64,000 nucleotides of DNA from JAGVSR01 sp033765145 (GCA_033765145.1 JANRIH010000032.1:1-64000); one strand, 5' to 3'; positions 48,962-58,686 are shown, counted from the first letter of the stretch. Notes: generated by a model from the letters alone, not told the origin. Made by a program: numbers and translations.

Positions 48962-50235
48962 CAGCCCTCGGGGCAAAGCTCGAACGCCTTGTCGAGCGCC
49001 TTGGCCTGGTCCGCGAATTCCCCAACGCTCTCCCCACCCTTGGCGTAAGCGGTGATGTAGGCCTGCGCCTCGACTTTCTCCGCGCCCTCGTTGACGTCGA
49101 GCACGGTGTAGTTCGTCGTGCCGCCGTTCTTCGCCTTGATGATCATCGCCTTGGCGCCGCCGTAGCTCGCGGTCCAGACACGGCAGGATGCAGACTTGTC
49201 ACCCTTGGCCTTGTCGGCAGCGGACGCTCCGGCAACGGCTCCCGAACCCGTAAGGGCCGCGGTCTCAGTTTTCTTCCCGGCGTCCTTGCCGACGGCCATT
49301 ATCTCGGCATCAGGCGATTTGGCCGCGTCGGGGTTGAGAATCTTCACGGCTGGTCCCGGAACGGCGCCCGCGGCCTGCGGCGCGGCAGCGTCGGATGTTG
49401 TGCCGAGCGCGGCGTTTGAACCAAGCGCGGATTTCGCGGCGCCGGCATCGGCGCGCTGTTCTGCGATTGCGTTGGCCGCCACATCCGCGCCGACACCCTT
49501 CTCGGTGTCCTTGCCGTCCGTCTTGACCGTCTTGGACTTCTTGGGCGAGGCAATCGATCCACGCGCTTCGGCCACGAGTTCCGGCCGTGGATCGTCACCC
49601 TTGCAGGCCCCTTCCATGAATTCGTCGCCGATCGCGAGAATGTCCCGGCCATAGCCCTTGCTGCCCGGCGCCCACTGCCGCGCAAGGTCCATGAAGGTGA
49701 TCGCCTTGCCGTCGAACGACGCATGCCATTTGTCGAGCACGCCCCATTCCTGGACCTTGCGGGTGCGCTCCGCGACGGCGTCGTCGACCTTTTCGCCCGC
49801 GTACATGGCGAGGTGCTGGAGGTGCGCTTTAACGCCGGTCGAGATGTCCGCGAAGCTTTCGCCCTTCGCGCCTTTGCCTGTCGCGCCAAGCCCTGCGAAG
49901 TTGTTCTGATCCGCCTCGACATCGCCCGTGTACGTGAGCGCGCCCGTCTCGACGATCATCTGATAGAACGCATAGTCCCAGCGGAGACCCATGGGCTCGC
50001 CGTGGCGCATATATTCGGTCGCGATGCCCTTGTAGCGCTCGTCGAGCGATTTGTTCCGCGTCTCGAGCAGGACCATGAGCCGGCCCGGCGTGACGCATTG
50101 CGGCACGGCATTGGCCTCTGAAGCCTTGATGGCTGGCGCAGGTTCGGCGGATGCGGGAGGAGAAAGAGCGAGGGGGACGGCAACGGAAATGGCAAGGGTC
50201 GTGGCCAGTTTGGCCAGTCCGGCGGACGCCTTCAT
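48961..50235 (-). CDS. Periplasmic GH73-like/SPOR-like protein, copy 2
   Basis: The 424-residue paralogue has the same layout as the gene downstream: signal peptide, CVTPGRLMVLLETRNKSLDERYKGIATEYMRHGE, WDYAFYQMIVETGALTY, NNFAGLGATGKGAKGESFADISTGVKAHLQHLAMYAGEK, a 150-residue Ala/Lys/Asp linker, and the SPOR-like end (CRVWTASYGGAKAMIIKAKNGG... EFADQAKALDKAFELCPEG). ATG 50235 is preferred; GTG 50244 is in frame. Both genes share one upstream region. Confidence 0.7.
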   Translation of the reverse strand: MKASAGLAKLATTLAISVAVPLALSPPASAEPAPAIKASEANAVPQCVTPGRLMVLLETRNKSLDERYKGIATEYMRHGEPMGLRWDYAFYQMIVETGALTYTGDVEADQNNFAGLGATGKGAKGESFADISTGVKAHLQHLAMYAGEKVDDAVAERTRKVQEWGVLDKWHASFDGKAITFMDLARQWAPGSKGYGRDILAIGDEFMEGACKGDDPRPELVAEARGSIASPKKSKTVKTDGKDTEKGVGADVAANAIAEQRADAGAAKSALGSNAALGTTSDAAAPQAAGAVPGPAVKILNPDAAKSPDAEIMAVGKDAGKKTETAALTGSGAVAGASAADKAKGDKSASCRVWTASYGGAKAMIIKAKNGGTTNYTVLDVNEGAEKVEAQAYITAYAKGGESVGEFADQAKALDKAFELCPEG

Positions 50236-50421
50236 GTTGATCACCCGATATCGAACGCGGCACCCATGCGGGAGCCCAACACACCGTTCCAGGATTAGGC
50301 AGGTATCCCTAACCAGTGGTTAACGGCGTCTCCCCACACGTCGAGCCTCATCGTTGTTGCCGACGAGTTGGGCGGGAGTTTGCGGGTGCCAAGGTCGAAA
50401 TGTGGCAATGCCGAGCGATCG

Positions 50422-51213
50422 TTAAGTCTCTGGCCGACCAAACGTGCTCGCCGCATGCAAGTCGTGTTCAGACCAGGTGAGATGCTGGCCCCCGTCGAGC
50501 GCGATCATCTGCCCGGTGAGTGAGGGAGAGGCGAGAATGAACCGCACGGCCGCGCCAATCTCCCCGGGAGACGGGCCGCGCTGCAACAATGTCGAGCGGA
50601 CTTCGGCAGAGAAATCGTTCTCGGTCTGATGGACGCTCTTGAGCACCGGTCCAGGTCCGATCGCATTGACGCGGATGCGCGGCGCGAGTGCCTGAGCGAG
50701 TGTCCGTGTTGCCGTCCAGAGGCCTGCTTTCGAGATCGTGTAGGAAAAAAACTCCGGTGTGAGCTTCCAAACCCGCTGATCGATGATGTTGATGATGTTG
50801 CCGTTTTCGCCTTGAGGCAGATGCTCCTGCATGGCTTTCGCAAGCATGACGGGCGCACGGAGATTGATGTCCAGATGTCGCGTCCAGGTCGCGTCCGAAA
50901 CCGTACCGATCGTGTCGGGCAGAAACTCCGAAGCGTTGTTCACGAGGCAGGTCGGCGGCCCGATTGCTGCGACGCAGCGAGGAACGATCTCCGCGACATC
51001 CGCCGGCCGGGCAAGATCCGCCTCGATGAGAACGATGCGCCGCCCCATCGCACGGATGGAGGCGGCCAGTTCGCGCGCCTCGTCCACGGAGGACCGATAG
51101 TGGATCGCGAGATCAAAGCCCGCCGCGGCCAGATCGGTCGCGATTGCCCGTCCGATGCGGCGGGCGGCACCAGTCACAAGGGCCAAAGGTGCAGGTTGGT
51201 CGACCGGGGGCAT
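50422..51213 (-). CDS. SDR-family oxidoreductase
   Basis: The 263-residue protein has the classical short-chain dehydrogenase pattern: NAD(P)-binding VTGAARRIGRAIA, the CLVNNASEF strand, and YTISKAGLW (Y-x3-K active site) with the SD near NIINIIDQRVWKL. The TGAARRIGR form and the LAIHYRSSVDEARELA stretch resemble pteridine-reductase-like SDRs (FolM group). NADPH preference is inferred from the arginines in TGAARRIGR. SDR genes occur next to uvrC in many Hyphomicrobiales. Confidence 0.8.
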   Translation of the reverse strand: MPPVDQPAPLALVTGAARRIGRAIATDLAAAGFDLAIHYRSSVDEARELAASIRAMGRRIVLIEADLARPADVAEIVPRCVAAIGPPTCLVNNASEFLPDTIGTVSDATWTRHLDINLRAPVMLAKAMQEHLPQGENGNIINIIDQRVWKLTPEFFSYTISKAGLWTATRTLAQALAPRIRVNAIGPGPVLKSVHQTENDFSAEVRSTLLQRGPSPGEIGAAVRFILASPSLTGQMIALDGGQHLTWSEHDLHAASTFGRPET

Positions 51214-51602
51214 GCGAGCGCCTTTGCGGTAAGCTGGGGATGGGAGTTCCAGCCGCGATGGGGGAAATCTGAGACGAAAGGGTTCCCACACGCGCAGTCG
51301 TGCGACAAGTGCGCCGCTTCGAAAAGGGCATCATTCCAGCAGGTTGCAATATCTCCGTGCAGCGCTGAATTGAACACTCGCTGGGGTGATCAAAAAACAG
51401 GCGAAATGACAATAACTTCTGCTGAAAAAGCACCGGGAGTGGCGTATCCGCTACAGTGTGCGCCTGACAGCGCGCTCTCCCGCGTTTCTGACTTGTGAAC
51501 GGAAGCCGATTGTTGCTTTCTTCTCTCAGGACATGCCGATTCAACTTGGGTCCTGTGCTGCTCGGTTAGGGCCGGTCAGCGTCAGCAGACGGGGGTTAGC
51601 AG
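51214..51602 (+). promoter_or_regulatory. Divergent intergenic region before the outer-membrane protein gene
   Basis: No gene is supported. The stretch 51350-51430 is clearly AT-richer (GATCAAAAAACAGG, AAATGACAATAACTTC) and is the most promoter-like part, but I cannot place convincing -35/-10 pairs. A purine-rich ribosome site (gggggtt) lies 8 bases before 51603. Confidence 0.35.
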
Positions 51603-52397
51603 ATGACACTTACGAAGAAGCTCTTGGGCGCCGTCGGCGCTACGGCACTGGCTCTCGCCGCGGCCGCTCCGGCCTCCGCAGAGGATCGCGAGTTCAACTG
51701 GTCGGGCTCGCTCACGATCGTGAGCGACTATATCTTTCGCGGCATCTCGTTCACGAACGAAGATCCAACCCTTCAGGGCTACCTGGAGTTCACCTACGGC
51801 ATCGCCTACGTGGGCTTCTGGGCCTCGGGCATCGGCGGCGACGACGCTGCTTTCCTCGGCCCCTGGGAGGTCGACTACTACGCCGGCATCCGTCCTTCGA
51901 CCGGTCCGGTGAACTGGGACTTCGGCGTCCTTTATTACACCTACGGCGATCGCCAGAATGGCGCGGACTTCAACGATGACGCCGACTATGTCGAATTCCA
52001 GATTTTGGCATCGACGACGGTCGACAAGTTCACGTTCGGCCTGAAGGGCTACTACACGCCGGACCAGGAGATCGCGGCGCCGGAAACCTACACGATCGAA
52101 GGTACCGTCGCTTACGCTCTGCCGGCCTTCACGGTCAGCGGTGCTGAGTGGTCTCCGACGCTTAGCGGCGGCGTCGGCTACTGGGGCAGCGAAGCGAACG
52201 ATGTCTACTTCGGTGCAGGTGGCGGCTTTTTCCTTGGTGACGACGAAATCACCTACTGGAACGCTGGCCTCAAGATCACCGTCGAGCGCTTCTTCATGGA
52301 TTTCCGCTACTGGGATACGGAAGTCGATGCGAACGCGGGTCTCGAGACCCTGGCCGACGAGCGCTTCCTCTTCTCGGCCGGCGTGACCTTCCCCTAA
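51603..52397 (+). CDS. Outer-membrane beta-barrel protein (Gcw_chp/TorF family)
   Basis: The 264-residue protein has a signal peptide (MTLTKKLLGAVGATALALAAAAPASA) and beta-barrel strands with the TIGR02001 pattern: FNWSGSLTIVSDYIFRGISFTNEDPTLQGYLEFTYG, GFWASGIGG, EVDYYAGIRPSTGPVNWDFGVLYYTYGD and a final aromatic strand FRYWDT...FLFSAGVTFP. Such proteins sit next to uvrC in Brucella and relatives; the substrate is unknown. Codon choice is smooth, as for highly expressed genes. A strong terminator follows. Confidence 0.88.
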   Translation: MTLTKKLLGAVGATALALAAAAPASAEDREFNWSGSLTIVSDYIFRGISFTNEDPTLQGYLEFTYGIAYVGFWASGIGGDDAAFLGPWEVDYYAGIRPSTGPVNWDFGVLYYTYGDRQNGADFNDDADYVEFQILASTTVDKFTFGLKGYYTPDQEIAAPETYTIEGTVAYALPAFTVSGAEWSPTLSGGVGYWGSEANDVYFGAGGGFFLGDDEITYWNAGLKITVERFFMDFRYWDTEVDANAGLETLADERFLFSAGVTFP

Positions 52398-52435
52398 GAA
52401 GAGTTGCGGCTGTCCTTGACAGACCAATAACGAAG

Positions 52436-52466
52436 CCGGGGCCCTCGCGGGCCCCGGTTTTGTTTT
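52436..52466 (+). terminator. Intrinsic terminator of the Gcw_chp gene
   Basis: CCGGGGCCC-TCGC-GGGCCCCGG forms a perfect 9-bp stem followed by TTTTGTTTT, 38 bases after the stop codon. Confidence 0.9.
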
Positions 52467-52580
52467 GGCCGATCTCGAGTGCTGGGCCTGGATTTCCAAA
52501 ACGTTCAGCGAAAACCCGGCCGATGATTTGCCGATTGCCGTTCGTCGCGAGACTCGCCAAGCCCGCTGCCCGCTGCCCAC

Positions 52581-53435
52581 TCAACTGCTGTTGTCACCGT
52601 CGAAAATCCCGCCGAGCGGTCCAAGTACCGACCCCTCGCCATGCCCGCCCGCGGGACCGGCGTTGGCGATGATCCGTCCTGCGAGACGCGAGAAGGGAAG
52701 GCTTTGCAGCCACACGGTGCCGGGCCCGTTAAGCTCGGCGAAGAACACGCCTTCGCCTCCGAAGATCATGGATTTGACCGATCCGGCGCGAACGATGTCG
52801 AACGAGACGTCAGGCGTCATGGCCGCGACGCACCCGGTATCGACATGCAGCGTCTCGCCCGGCGCCAGCGTCCGCTCGACGATCGCGCCGCCGAAATGCA
52901 CGAACACGTGCCCGTCTCCTTCTAGCTTCTGCATGATGAAGCCTTCCCCGCCGAAAAGACCGGTCATGATCCGCTTCTGGAAATGAATGCCGACCGTAAC
53001 ACCCTTCGCGGCAGCCAGGAACGAGTCCTTCTGGCAGATGAGCGCGCCGCCCATTTCACCCAGATGATAAGCGAGGATCTGTCCTGGATAGGGGGCAGCG
53101 AACGCCACGCGCGCCTTGCCCTGGCCCTGGTGTGTGAAGACGGTCATGAACAGGCTTTCGCCCGTCAGTAACCGCTTGCCAGCATTCCATAATTTAGAGC
53201 CGAAACCGCTCGTCTGATGGGCATGCGATCCGTCCCCGAAGACGGTATCCATGTGGATCGACGCGCTCTTGAACATCATCGAGCCCGCTTCCGCGACGGC
53301 GCTTTCGCCGGGATCGAGTTCCACTTCCACGAACTGCATTTCGTGGCCCTTGATCTCGTAGTCGACGACGTCTGAGCTGCCCCGCCCACGTACCGAAGAC
53401 CGTCCCACGCCGGGGACGGAACCCATGCCGGCCAT
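52581..53435 (-). CDS. AIM24/TIGR00266-family protein
   Basis: The 284-residue protein contains the AIM24 beta-rich repeats: MQFVEVELDPGESAVAEAGSMMFKSASIHMDT, ESLFMTVFTHQGQGKARVAFAAPYPGQILAYHL, GGEGFIMQKLEGDGHVFVHFGGAIVERTLAPGETLHVDTGCVAAMT and SVKSMIFGGEGVFFAELNGPGTVWLQSLPFSRLA. No signal peptide. The family's role is not settled. ATG 53435 has gggag upstream; ATG 53462 is the alternative. Confidence 0.9.
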   Translation of the reverse strand: MAGMGSVPGVGRSSVRGRGSSDVVDYEIKGHEMQFVEVELDPGESAVAEAGSMMFKSASIHMDTVFGDGSHAHQTSGFGSKLWNAGKRLLTGESLFMTVFTHQGQGKARVAFAAPYPGQILAYHLGEMGGALICQKDSFLAAAKGVTVGIHFQKRIMTGLFGGEGFIMQKLEGDGHVFVHFGGAIVERTLAPGETLHVDTGCVAAMTPDVSFDIVRAGSVKSMIFGGEGVFFAELNGPGTVWLQSLPFSRLAGRIIANAGPAGGHGEGSVLGPLGGIFDGDNSS

Positions 53436-53936
53436 CTGTATTGGCTCCCTATCGCTTGCCATTGAATTTGGACACGCACGCCGCGTCGCGGGACGCGTCC
53501 GCCGATCCACATAGTGGCGGACTGCGGCGGTGTGGAGATGGGGCCACGTCACCGGACCGTCATGAGACTGTCGGGCCAACGTCACGGCCGTAACCTAAGA
53601 ACGTCTAGTCAGGTCATGAATTTGCGGCGGTGTCTTGTATCGCGTTCGCCGGTCTGCAGCGCGCCTGACGCATACGCCGAGCGCGCCATCGCCCTCTTCC
53701 AGGTGTGCTCGTCGGCTCTTGGCGGCCAGCCTGCGGGTCATGAGGATTTGCCCCCGCTGCCTTGAACGATCCGCAGGTTGGCCCCGCAGCGCCGTGCCGT
53801 GTCGCCGAACGAATTCCATGACGCCGCCCGCGCGATGCGCCGGCCGATCACTCCTCGTCAACCGGAAATCGCAGCCGGCGGCTTGATCGCGCGGCGGGCC
53901 TCGCTCTAAGGTCCGACCCTCTGCGGGGGCCCACAC
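53436..53936. other. Gene-poor gap between AIM24 and the next gene
   Basis: These 501 bases hold no supportable gene or tRNA. Frames open here are arginine-rich and lack ribosome sites. Promoters for the two flanking divergent genes are expected but I see no clear match. Confidence 0.5.
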
Positions 53937-54701
53937 GTGATTCCGATGCTTCTGACCGTCCTCGGCCTCGTCGTCGCGACGATGTTCGTCGCGATCCGAT
54001 ATCTGGCGCCGAGACTGTCGCAGGGCAACGTCCTCTACGGCGCGGTGCCCGACGCGCCCACGGGCTTCGGCTATCGCATGGCATGGCTCGCGGTCCGCAC
54101 GCGCGACACAGGTGCCGTCGTCGAAGCGCTCGGCCTGATCGGGCCTCACCCCTGCAACTGGCGATCGGGCATCGGCGCCGTCTATGATCGCGCGCTCGGG
54201 GAGCATCAGATCTTCGTCTCGCCCCCCGTCAACGGCTGGACGTTCGTCGTCGGACTGTCCCTGCCTCAGCCGGTCGGTCGCCACTTCGTCGACAAGTCGA
54301 CGCCGTTCCTGCTCGCACTCGGCACCCGCTTCGTCGAAGTACAGTACTTCATGGCCTATCCGCCGATCGATTTCTTTGCCTGGGCTCGCATGCTGGATGG
54401 CCGCCTCGTCCGTGCTTTCGCCGTTGGCGACGTCGGCGTTCTCTGGAACAAGGGCAAGCCGACCCGCGAGGAGCGCACGCTCGGCCTCAGGCTCTTCGAA
54501 TTGCGCGGCGTGAAGGACCGGCGTGGCGACGCTGGCGGTGAGGTGATTCTCCACCCGACCGAGGATCACGTCATGCGGATCGCAGCCAAGTGGAGCCTCG
54601 ATCCGACCAAGCTCGGCGCTCAGTCGAGCCAGCCCGGCCTCGGCGTCATTGCCCGCGCGCCAGCCGTCTGGCGCGCCGAGCGCCTCAAGGCTTCAGCGTG
54701 A
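53937..54701 (+). CDS. Membrane-anchored hypothetical protein
   Basis: GTG 53937 (or ATG 53946) gives 254 residues. One N-terminal helix (MLLTVLGLVVATMFVAIRYL) anchors a globular domain with VEALGLIGPHPCNWRSGIGAVYDRALGEHQIFVSPPVNGWTFVVGLSLP and a EVQYFMAYPPIDFFAWARMLDGRLVRAFAVGDVGVLWNKGKPT stretch, rich in aromatic and glycine residues. The fold is probably alpha/beta; I do not recognise the family. Confidence 0.65.
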   Translation: MIPMLLTVLGLVVATMFVAIRYLAPRLSQGNVLYGAVPDAPTGFGYRMAWLAVRTRDTGAVVEALGLIGPHPCNWRSGIGAVYDRALGEHQIFVSPPVNGWTFVVGLSLPQPVGRHFVDKSTPFLLALGTRFVEVQYFMAYPPIDFFAWARMLDGRLVRAFAVGDVGVLWNKGKPTREERTLGLRLFELRGVKDRRGDAGGEVILHPTEDHVMRIAAKWSLDPTKLGAQSSQPGLGVIARAPAVWRAERLKASA

Positions 54702-54722
54702 CGCGCATCCTCTCCGTCACCA

Positions 54723-55607
54723 TCATGCCGCGCGGCTGACGCCGCGCCCGGTCCGTTCGCGCCGGACGTCGTCCAGCACGATGATATCGGCCGTCGCCGA
54801 ACGCCTCTGACTGCGGGCGAGGAGTTTCGGCTGTTCCGCACGGGCTGAGCGCTTGACGACGGCAGCGGCCTCGCGCTTCGGCACCGGCTTGTCGAATGCG
54901 CTCTTCCTGCTCGCACCCCGGCTGACGCGTCCGGCTGGGCCATTGAGGTGGCTGACAGCCTTGAGGCGTTGGGCAAGGAGTCGCTCAACGATCGGCGGCG
55001 TGTAGCCCGCGTCGGCTGCGGCCAAGCGATCATTCGTGTCGTCGGTCGCCAGGACGTCGCGTTCGGTGCGATGGCCGACGAGGTCCGGAAGGTCCGCGAG
55101 ATCGGACACCGCGACGGCGGTCTCGAGATCTGGGTCCACCGCGACGGCGTCGAACGCGATGACGTCCGCGCCTGACACCTCGAAGAGGATCACTTCGTCG
55201 CCGGCCTCTTCGACTTCGGATTGCTCATTACTCGACTTGGTGTCTCCGGAACCCACCACGCGAGCATCAGGTTCGGCGGCATCTGTCTCGATATCGCCAG
55301 TCTCGATATAGCCGGTTTCGGGGCCTTCTGTCTCGATCGCACCCTGAAGGTCGATCTCGCCGAGTGAGCCGGCGAACAGATGCGGAGCGAGGGCCTGCGG
55401 TTCGCCGAAAGGCAGGATCAGACCCGGAAACTGCGTTTGCGCCGGTACGACGGCCGATGCTGGGATGACGCAGACGAACGAGTGCGCGGACGATGCCGCA
55501 TCGGCGTTCGAGCCGCCTATCATGGATTGTGCCGTCAACGGAAACGCGATGGGACGCGAGGGTTGCACGGACAGCTTTTGGACTCGTCGGTATAGACCGC
55601 GGAACAT
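54723..55607 (-). CDS. Hypothetical protein with acidic middle region
   Basis: The frame encodes up to 294 residues; real starts could be ATG 55607 or a later ATG near residue 29. The middle is acidic and repetitive (ETEGPETGYIETGDIETDAAEPD), the C-terminus is basic and ends IIVLDDVRRERTGRGVSRAA. It lacks membrane segments. Likely real because the neighbours leave space and the frame keeps non-random composition, but the family is unknown. Confidence 0.45.
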   Translation of the reverse strand: MFRGLYRRVQKLSVQPSRPIAFPLTAQSMIGGSNADAASSAHSFVCVIPASAVVPAQTQFPGLILPFGEPQALAPHLFAGSLGEIDLQGAIETEGPETGYIETGDIETDAAEPDARVVGSGDTKSSNEQSEVEEAGDEVILFEVSGADVIAFDAVAVDPDLETAVAVSDLADLPDLVGHRTERDVLATDDTNDRLAAADAGYTPPIVERLLAQRLKAVSHLNGPAGRVSRGASRKSAFDKPVPKREAAAVVKRSARAEQPKLLARSQRRSATADIIVLDDVRRERTGRGVSRAA

Positions 55608-55787
55608 GCACCGAACTCCAGATCCGCCCTGTCATGGCGGCATGCTACTGGCCCCAACGCCGGCCGACGTTGGCAGGATCGGGCGTCTTGGATAATGCCG
55701 GGTTAAGCGATGGCCCGAATTGAGGGAATTCGGGACTCTTGGGGCGATTTTCTGCGAGAAAACGGCAGAAAAGCCCCACCAAACCCT

Positions 55788-56252
55788 TCACGGATCTGTC
55801 ATTTCCGGGCTTTGCAACGGCGCGAGGTCTGTCAACCAGCCCACCACCCGGCCTCGGTCCGCGGGCACCAGCTGACGGTCTTCGCGCGTTCCGAGGCCTG
55901 TGAGACGGTGATGCCATTGCTTGGAACTGCAACCGCTGGCCGTCGTCGCCCCACTCCGACGGTCGAGAGCGAGGACCGTGCAGGGGGCGGATACCGCGCG
56001 AAGCGACGTGCTCGATGGCGCCGCCGCCTGCGCCGTTTCAGCGGCAGGCTCTGACGGCAGTCGCGCCGTCGTCGTGTCAGCGTCTGAATAGACGATCCCC
56101 GAGACGAACGCCCAGAACCCGACGGCGTGCCAGAATACGATGCCGGAAAGGAATCCAAGACCGCTCCACAGAAGGGCTGGTTGGATCGTGCGGACGCCCG
56201 TCGATGCCGGCTGTTCCGGATTTGGGACGCTATGGCGCGGCGAGCGAATCAT
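55788..56252 (-). CDS. Single-pass membrane hypothetical protein
   Basis: ATG 56252 gives 154 residues: a polar N-terminus, one hydrophobic helix (LLWSGLGFLSGIVFWHAVGFWAFVSGIVY, about residues 26-54), then a Thr/Ala/Ser linker and a cysteine-containing tail (SAPCTVLALDRRSGATTASGCSSKQW). Histidine and aromatics inside the helix are notable. Function unknown. Confidence 0.55.
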   Translation of the reverse strand: MIRSPRHSVPNPEQPASTGVRTIQPALLWSGLGFLSGIVFWHAVGFWAFVSGIVYSDADTTTARLPSEPAAETAQAAAPSSTSLRAVSAPCTVLALDRRSGATTASGCSSKQWHHRLTGLGTREDRQLVPADRGRVVGWLTDLAPLQSPEMTDP

Positions 56253-56381
56253 AGCCCGAGTTTGGAAGTCTCGGCGGTTGGGCGGCAACCCTGAGGCGAG
56301 GTCCTTGCCGGCGCAACAGCGCAACTATCCACAGCTCGGCCCGACGATAGCGCTCACGTTCCTCGCAGCGCAGGGGCCCGA

Positions 56382-57179
56382 TCAGCGAGGACCGGGCAGG
56401 GGATTGTTCCAGTCGATCACGCCGCGCGGCGTCTTCTGCGGCGGGTCGAAGCGCGAACGCACGGGCGGCACCGACATCTCGCGCGCCGAGCAGAGCCGTC
56501 GCTGATCCTGATTGGGCCCGCAATGTTGGGGCTTGCCGTCCTTCGAATAGCAGATGCGAAGCTCGCGCAAACGGTTGTCGCGGCCCGCACAGGAGACGGC
56601 CATCATGTCGGGCTTGAGCGTTGGATTGGCCCGGACCATGTCTCGAATGAAGCCGTCGGGTGAGACGAGCTGCAACTCTTGCGGATTGAGATAGCGCTCC
56701 GGAATTGCGATCGACTGGAAGAGCCGCCGGGAGAGATCGAAATAGCGCGCGACGTCGAGGCCCGAGCAAGTGCCGTGTTTGCGGTACTCGTGGATGATGA
56801 GACCTCGGCTCGGCATGATGTCCATCATGGACTGGATGACGTCTTCCGGTACGAACGGCTTCCGCCGCGTCCGGCAGCTTTCCGGCCATCCCCGCACGTA
56901 TTGCGGCCACAGACCGTGGAGGATGAACGAATAGCGCCGCCCGTCCGGCCGCGCGCATTGTGTGTCGTCGTCATCGCCTGCGGGGGACGCGCAATGCGTC
57001 GGGCTCCAGGACAAGACGAGCGCATAGTCGTCGAATTCCCCTGCGACGTGCCCCCCGCGCGAGGCATCGCCCTCGGACCAGTCGCGCTGGGCTTGGGCAA
57101 GGTCCGCGGTGCTGCCCGCCAGAACGCCCGTCGCCAGTGCGATGGACAACATGAGGTCCCGAAGGGACCGCGCCAGCAT
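56382..57179 (-). CDS. Secreted ribonuclease T2
   Basis: The 265-residue protein has a signal peptide (LRDLMLSIALATGVLAGSTADLAQA) and both T2 active-site motifs: CAS1 FILHGLWPQ and CAS2 IHEYRKHGTC, with LVLSWSPTHC near the start. It would cut RNA without base preference in the periplasm. Extra cysteines (CAS, CAGRDN, CYSKDGKPQHC) fit disulphides. ATG 57179 was chosen because it opens the signal peptide. Confidence 0.92.
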   Translation of the reverse strand: MLARSLRDLMLSIALATGVLAGSTADLAQAQRDWSEGDASRGGHVAGEFDDYALVLSWSPTHCASPAGDDDDTQCARPDGRRYSFILHGLWPQYVRGWPESCRTRRKPFVPEDVIQSMMDIMPSRGLIIHEYRKHGTCSGLDVARYFDLSRRLFQSIAIPERYLNPQELQLVSPDGFIRDMVRANPTLKPDMMAVSCAGRDNRLRELRICYSKDGKPQHCGPNQDQRRLCSAREMSVPPVRSRFDPPQKTPRGVIDWNNPLPGPR

Positions 57180-57285
57180 CGTCACTTGCCGTACCTCGCT
57201 CGTGCTCGTCTCTGAATACTGCGCGCCGAACCGATGATCGCCTCGATCTTTGGCACGGCGATGGTCGATTTGGTGCGCGACTGAA

Positions 57286-58686
57286 CTAGCGCGTCGCGAG
57301 GGCCTGAAGAATCCGCGCCCAGCTCCGGGCACCCTTCTCGAAGCTCCGCACGTTGTATTTTTCGTTCGGGCTGTGGATGCGATCGTCGTCAAGTCCGAAC
57401 CCGATCAGCAGACTGTCCATGCCGAGCGCATCCTTGAACGACGTGACGATCGGGATCGAGCCGCCGCAGCCCATCATGACCGTCGGACGTCCCCACTCGT
57501 CCTCGAGCGCGCGGGCCGCGGCCTTGACGGCGGGTGCTGACGTGTCGAAGCCGATCGCCGATCCGCCGCGCGTGCCGATGAAGTCGAGCGTGCAGTCCGG
57601 CGGCAGTTTCGACCGCATGAAGTCCTGAACCTTTTTCAAGACCGCGTCGGGGTCCTGTCCCGGCACGAGACGGCACGTGATCTTGACCGACGCCTTCGAG
57701 GGAATGACGGTCTTCGATCCGACGCCCTGATAGCCGCCCGTGACGCCGTTGAACTCGAGCGTCGGCCGCGCCCAGACCTGCTCGATGATCGAGCAGCCTT
57801 TTTCGCCGGCGGGCGTCGTGAGCCCGACGCCCGCAAGAAACGCAGCGCCGCTTTCCCGGCCAAGCTCTTCCCATTGAAGCTTCTGCTGAGCGGGAAGCGG
57901 CACGATCCCGTCATAGAAACCCGGAACGGCGACGCGCCCGTCGTCGTCGTGCAGTTGAGCCATGACCTTCGCGAGTGCGCGGATGGGGTTGATCGCGGGG
58001 CCACCGTACATCCCTGAATGCAGGTCGCGCGACGGCCCGGTCAGGATGGCTTCCGTGCCCGCGAGCCCGCGCAGCATGGTTGTGATCGCGGGCGTATCCT
58101 TGTCCCATTGGCCGGTATCGCAGACGAGCACGAGATCGGCCGCGATCTCACGGCCCGCCTCGGCCAGGAACCCGGGGAGCGAGGGCGAGCCGCACTCTTC
58201 CTCGCCTTCGAGCATGACCGAAACCTTGAGCGGCAGGCGTCCCGCCGCTTCCTTCCAGGCCCGGACGGCCTCGAAGAACGTCATGAGCTGGCCTTTGTTG
58301 TCCTCCGCCCCGCGCGCGACGATGATTTTTCCGTTCGCGGGATCGTCCGCGATCATTGGGTCGAAGGGACCCGAAGTCCAAAGCTCGATGGGATCGGCCG
58401 GCTGCACATCATAATGCCCGTAGAAGAGCACATGCGGCGTGCCGGCGGGATAGCTGTCGCGATCGTGCGCGACGACCATGGGATGGCCCGTTGTCGGCCG
58501 GACGGACGCATCGAAGCGAATTTGACGAAGGGCCTCCGCACACCATTCGGCTGCCCGGCGGCAGCTGCCCGCGAACGCGGGATCGGTCGAGACGCTGTCG
58601 ATCCTGAGGAGCGCGAACAGGCGCTCGAGACCCGCCGCGCGATTGGTGTCGAGGCGGGCGAGTACGGCATCGAGATCGGCTGTCAT
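57286..58686 (-). CDS. M20-family dipeptidase/metallopeptidase
   Basis: The 466-residue protein belongs to the M20/ArgE-DapE zinc hydrolases. Metal and active-site motifs: VLFYGHYDVQPAD, ARGAEDNKGQLMTFFEAV, MLEGEEECGSPSLPGFL, DTGQWDK, and FKDALGMDSLLIGFGLDDDRIHSPNEKYNV at the end. It includes the dimerisation domain around residues 190-350. Cytosolic dipeptide hydrolysis is likely; exact substrate unknown. Confidence 0.9.
   Translation of the reverse strand: MTADLDAVLARLDTNRAAGLERLFALLRIDSVSTDPAFAGSCRRAAEWCAEALRQIRFDASVRPTTGHPMVVAHDRDSYPAGTPHVLFYGHYDVQPADPIELWTSGPFDPMIADDPANGKIIVARGAEDNKGQLMTFFEAVRAWKEAAGRLPLKVSVMLEGEEECGSPSLPGFLAEAGREIAADLVLVCDTGQWDKDTPAITTMLRGLAGTEAILTGPSRDLHSGMYGGPAINPIRALAKVMAQLHDDDGRVAVPGFYDGIVPLPAQQKLQWEELGRESGAAFLAGVGLTTPAGEKGCSIIEQVWARPTLEFNGVTGGYQGVGSKTVIPSKASVKITCRLVPGQDPDAVLKKVQDFMRSKLPPDCTLDFIGTRGGSAIGFDTSAPAVKAAARALEDEWGRPTVMMGCGGSIPIVTSFKDALGMDSLLIGFGLDDDRIHSPNEKYNVRSFEKGARSWARILQALATR

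Noticed and set aside
53595..54569. 324-codon leftward frame across the 53.6-54.6 kb region
   Set aside because: It is antisense to the gene at 53937-54701, has no ribosome site and has an Arg/Asp-rich chance composition.
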